From: Helicobacter sp.
Lineage (GTDB): Bacteria > Campylobacterota > Campylobacteria > Campylobacterales > Helicobacteraceae
Reading direction: 5' to 3'
Assembly: GCF_029067145.1 (NCBI RefSeq)
Contig: NZ_JAIEFA010000032.1
Location: 1-6,879, forward strand
DNA: 6,879 nucleotides
The position numbers and the translations under genes are program-made. Shown here in pieces: positions 6,062-6,879 of this stretch (its first letter is position 1; every line of letters starts with the position of its first letter). The notes below the pieces were generated by a model. That model was not told the origin of the DNA, searched no databases, and saw nothing but the letters and a program-made list of their open reading frames with translations.

Positions 6062-6472
6062 ATGAAAGTTGTAGATAGAATCAATGAAATCTTGAAAGAA
6101 AAGAACATAAGCAAAAGAGAATTGGCGAATCGCCTCGTGGATTTTGGGCTAAAATCTAGCAAAACAGGGGAGACGCCGAGCCTCTCAAGCTTGTATGCTT
6201 ATCTGAATGGGAATATTGAGATTAAAGCGGATATGATTCCTTATATCGCCGACGCTTTAGGGGTGTATGAGCAAGAATTTTTTTCTGATTCCAAACAAGC
6301 CTTAAAGATTATGGTAAAGATTTATCAGGGGAAAGTGGATTATAACAAATACGAAAAGATTATAGAGTTGTTAGAATATCTTTCGCCCAAGACGCTTGCC
6401 GTGCTAGAGGAATTGCTCACACAAAACAAGAAAAAGATTCAAGAACTAAATGAGATGATGCAGAGATTGTAG
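6062..6472 (+). CDS. Small helix-turn-helix (XRE-like) DNA-binding protein
   Basis: A 136-residue putative transcription regulator. The N-terminal region (about 1-70) fits an XRE/Cro-type fold: VVDRINEILKEKNISKRELANRL is helix 1 and the start of helix-turn-helix, LSSLYAYLNG (41-50) looks like the recognition helix, and MIPYIADALGV (58-68) the closing helix. The loop between them (about 28-40, GLKSSKTGETPS) is longer than usual. The C-terminal half (about 77-136) is strongly helical, with leucine-rich stretches and a basic/acidic KKKIQELNEMMQRL end that could form a coiled coil for dimerisation. Start choice: ATG 6062 has AAGAG at 6052-6056 and begins right at helix 1. ATG 6047 is an alternative, and 5954 would add a hydrophobic segment upstream of the likely promoter. 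It diverges from the large glycosyltransferase and precedes a phase-variable one, so it may control glycan genes, but no target is proven. Confidence 0.78.
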   Translation: MKVVDRINEILKEKNISKRELANRLVDFGLKSSKTGETPSLSSLYAYLNGNIEIKADMIPYIADALGVYEQEFFSDSKQALKIMVKIYQGKVDYNKYEKIIELLEYLSPKTLAVLEELLTQNKKKIQELNEMMQRL

Positions 6473-6517
6473 AATCTTGTTTAGGTGGTGAATTGTGGGT
6501 GGGATTCTTACATTTGG

Positions 6518-6547
6518 ATTGCTTCAGGCAAGCCCTCGCAAAGACGA
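6518..6547 (+). repeat. Small hairpin repeat, copy 4 (variant)
   Basis: ATTGCTTC, an inner GGC-AA-GCC stem, then CTCGCAAAGACGA. Outer TTGC and GCAA pair. The right flank matches copy 2 (CTCGCAAGGACGA), while the left flank has TTC in place of CAC. It lies in the 136-base space between the regulator gene and the phase-variable glycosyltransferase. Confidence 0.5.
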
Positions 6548-6583
6548 GTAAAAGCGGATTGGCAAGGTCTTACAGAAAAGCAG

Positions 6584-6589
6584 TATAAA
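6584..6589 (+). promoter_or_regulatory. Candidate -10 box for the phase-variable glycosyltransferase
   Basis: TATAAA lies 19 bases before the ATG at 6609. That would leave a very short leader carrying the ribosome-binding site. No -35 box is seen; read-through from the upstream regulator gene is an alternative. Confidence 0.35.
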
Positions 6590-6597
6590 ATAAATTT

Positions 6598-6603
6598 AAG
6601 GAG
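6598..6603 (+). promoter_or_regulatory. Ribosome-binding site of the phase-variable glycosyltransferase
   Basis: AAGGAG, the strongest Shine-Dalgarno match in the window, lies 5 bases before the ATG at 6609 and fixes that start for a gene that has no stop inside the window. Confidence 0.75.
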
Positions 6604-6608
6604 AGGGA

Positions 6609-6879
6609 ATGCAAAAATACAAATTCGGGATTCTTTTGGCAGCAACAAAAGATAGTGCCTTTACGATTGGGACGCTTTTATTAAACATTTTAGACAAAAT
6701 GCCAAACCAAATTGATGTCTTTTATATCGTGCAAGATGGATTCTTGCCGACAGATAAACGAATTATGCAAGAGATTGTAGAATCTCGCGGGGGGGGGGGG
6801 GTAAATCGCTGGTTTGTGTATTTTACTTTTGGGATTTTTTGTGAAAAGGTTAAAAAATATAAACAAACGTGCCAAATAA
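6609..6879 (+). CDS. Phase-variable glycosyltransferase (GT8-like), N-terminal part, cut by the window end
   Basis: Ninety codons are visible with no stop before the edge. The start MQKYKFGILLAATKDSAFTI, then LLLNILDKM and IDVFYIVQDGF, fits the first beta strands and helix of a GT-A enzyme, most like family 8 transferases that extend lipopolysaccharide or other surface glycans in Helicobacter and Campylobacter. At codon 61 a run of 13 G (6789-6801) gives four glycines. With 13 G the frame stays open through VNRWFVYFTFGIFCEKVKKYKQ to the end. One G more would meet TAA directly after the tract, and one G fewer would meet TGA after about 14 codons. The copy here is therefore apparently ON. A strong ribosome-binding site sets the start. 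The family call is tentative because the DXD motif and the C-terminal part lie outside the window. Confidence 0.75.
   Translation, partial: MQKYKFGILLAATKDSAFTIGTLLLNILDKMPNQIDVFYIVQDGFLPTDKRIMQEIVESRGGGGVNRWFVYFTFGIFCEKVKKYKQTCQI
6789..6801 (+). repeat. Poly-G tract of 13, phase-variation switch
   Basis: Thirteen consecutive G within the coding region of the glycosyltransferase. Tracts of this length change by slipped-strand mispairing in Helicobacter and Campylobacter and switch surface-glycan genes on and off. The length shown is one consensus; a culture is likely to be mixed. Confidence 0.85.

Noticed and set aside
6690..6875. A 61-codon open frame on the - strand ending near the poly-C tract
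   Set aside because: It is the antisense shadow of the phase-variable glycosyltransferase; its PPPP stretch is only the complement of the G tract.

Overview
The window looks like a chromosomal segment of a Campylobacterota bacterium, most likely a Helicobacter. The reasons are AT-rich codon use, promoters with a clear -10 box but no -35, a long poly-G tract inside a surface-glycan glycosyltransferase gene, and the character of RibA, MoeA, HypE and RNase P RNA. The genus rests on recognition of these features, since no database search was possible.

Layout. At the left, ribA (GTP cyclohydrolase II, riboflavin) and moeA (molybdenum insertase) run on the + strand 11 bases apart, each with a ribosome-binding site, as a probable two-gene operon. 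A 382-base gene-free stretch follows between convergent genes. It holds two copies of a small hairpin repeat and a run of consecutive stem-loops. Everything from 5930 down to 2246 then reads on the - strand in this order: a 744-residue two-domain glycosyltransferase, rnpB (RNase P RNA) with its own -10 box, and hypE (hydrogenase maturation), which starts about 20 bases after the end of rnpB. A divergent intergenic region (5931-6061) separates the glycosyltransferase from a + strand helix-turn-helix regulator. At the right edge, a second glycosyltransferase starts at 6609. It carries 13 consecutive G, reads open through the tract and leaves the window unfinished.

How the genes fit together. 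ribA, moeA, rnpB and hypE are housekeeping or cofactor genes: flavin, molybdenum cofactor, tRNA processing and NiFe-hydrogenase cyanide ligand synthesis. The right half looks like accessory surface-glycan DNA: a fused GT-A plus capsule-synthesis-type transferase, a small regulator and a phase-variable glycosyltransferase. One copy of the hairpin repeat supplies the last codons and the stop of the large glycosyltransferase.

Genome-scale signals visible here. By hand scan the tetramers GATC, CATG and GTAC never occur, although about 25 of each would be expected by composition. GATTC/GAATC is several-fold over-represented. No CRISPR array, tRNA, insertion sequence or wholly new system was seen. 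The least ordinary items are the phase-variable gene, the fused transferase, the rnpB-hypE arrangement, the repeat family and the palindrome avoidance.
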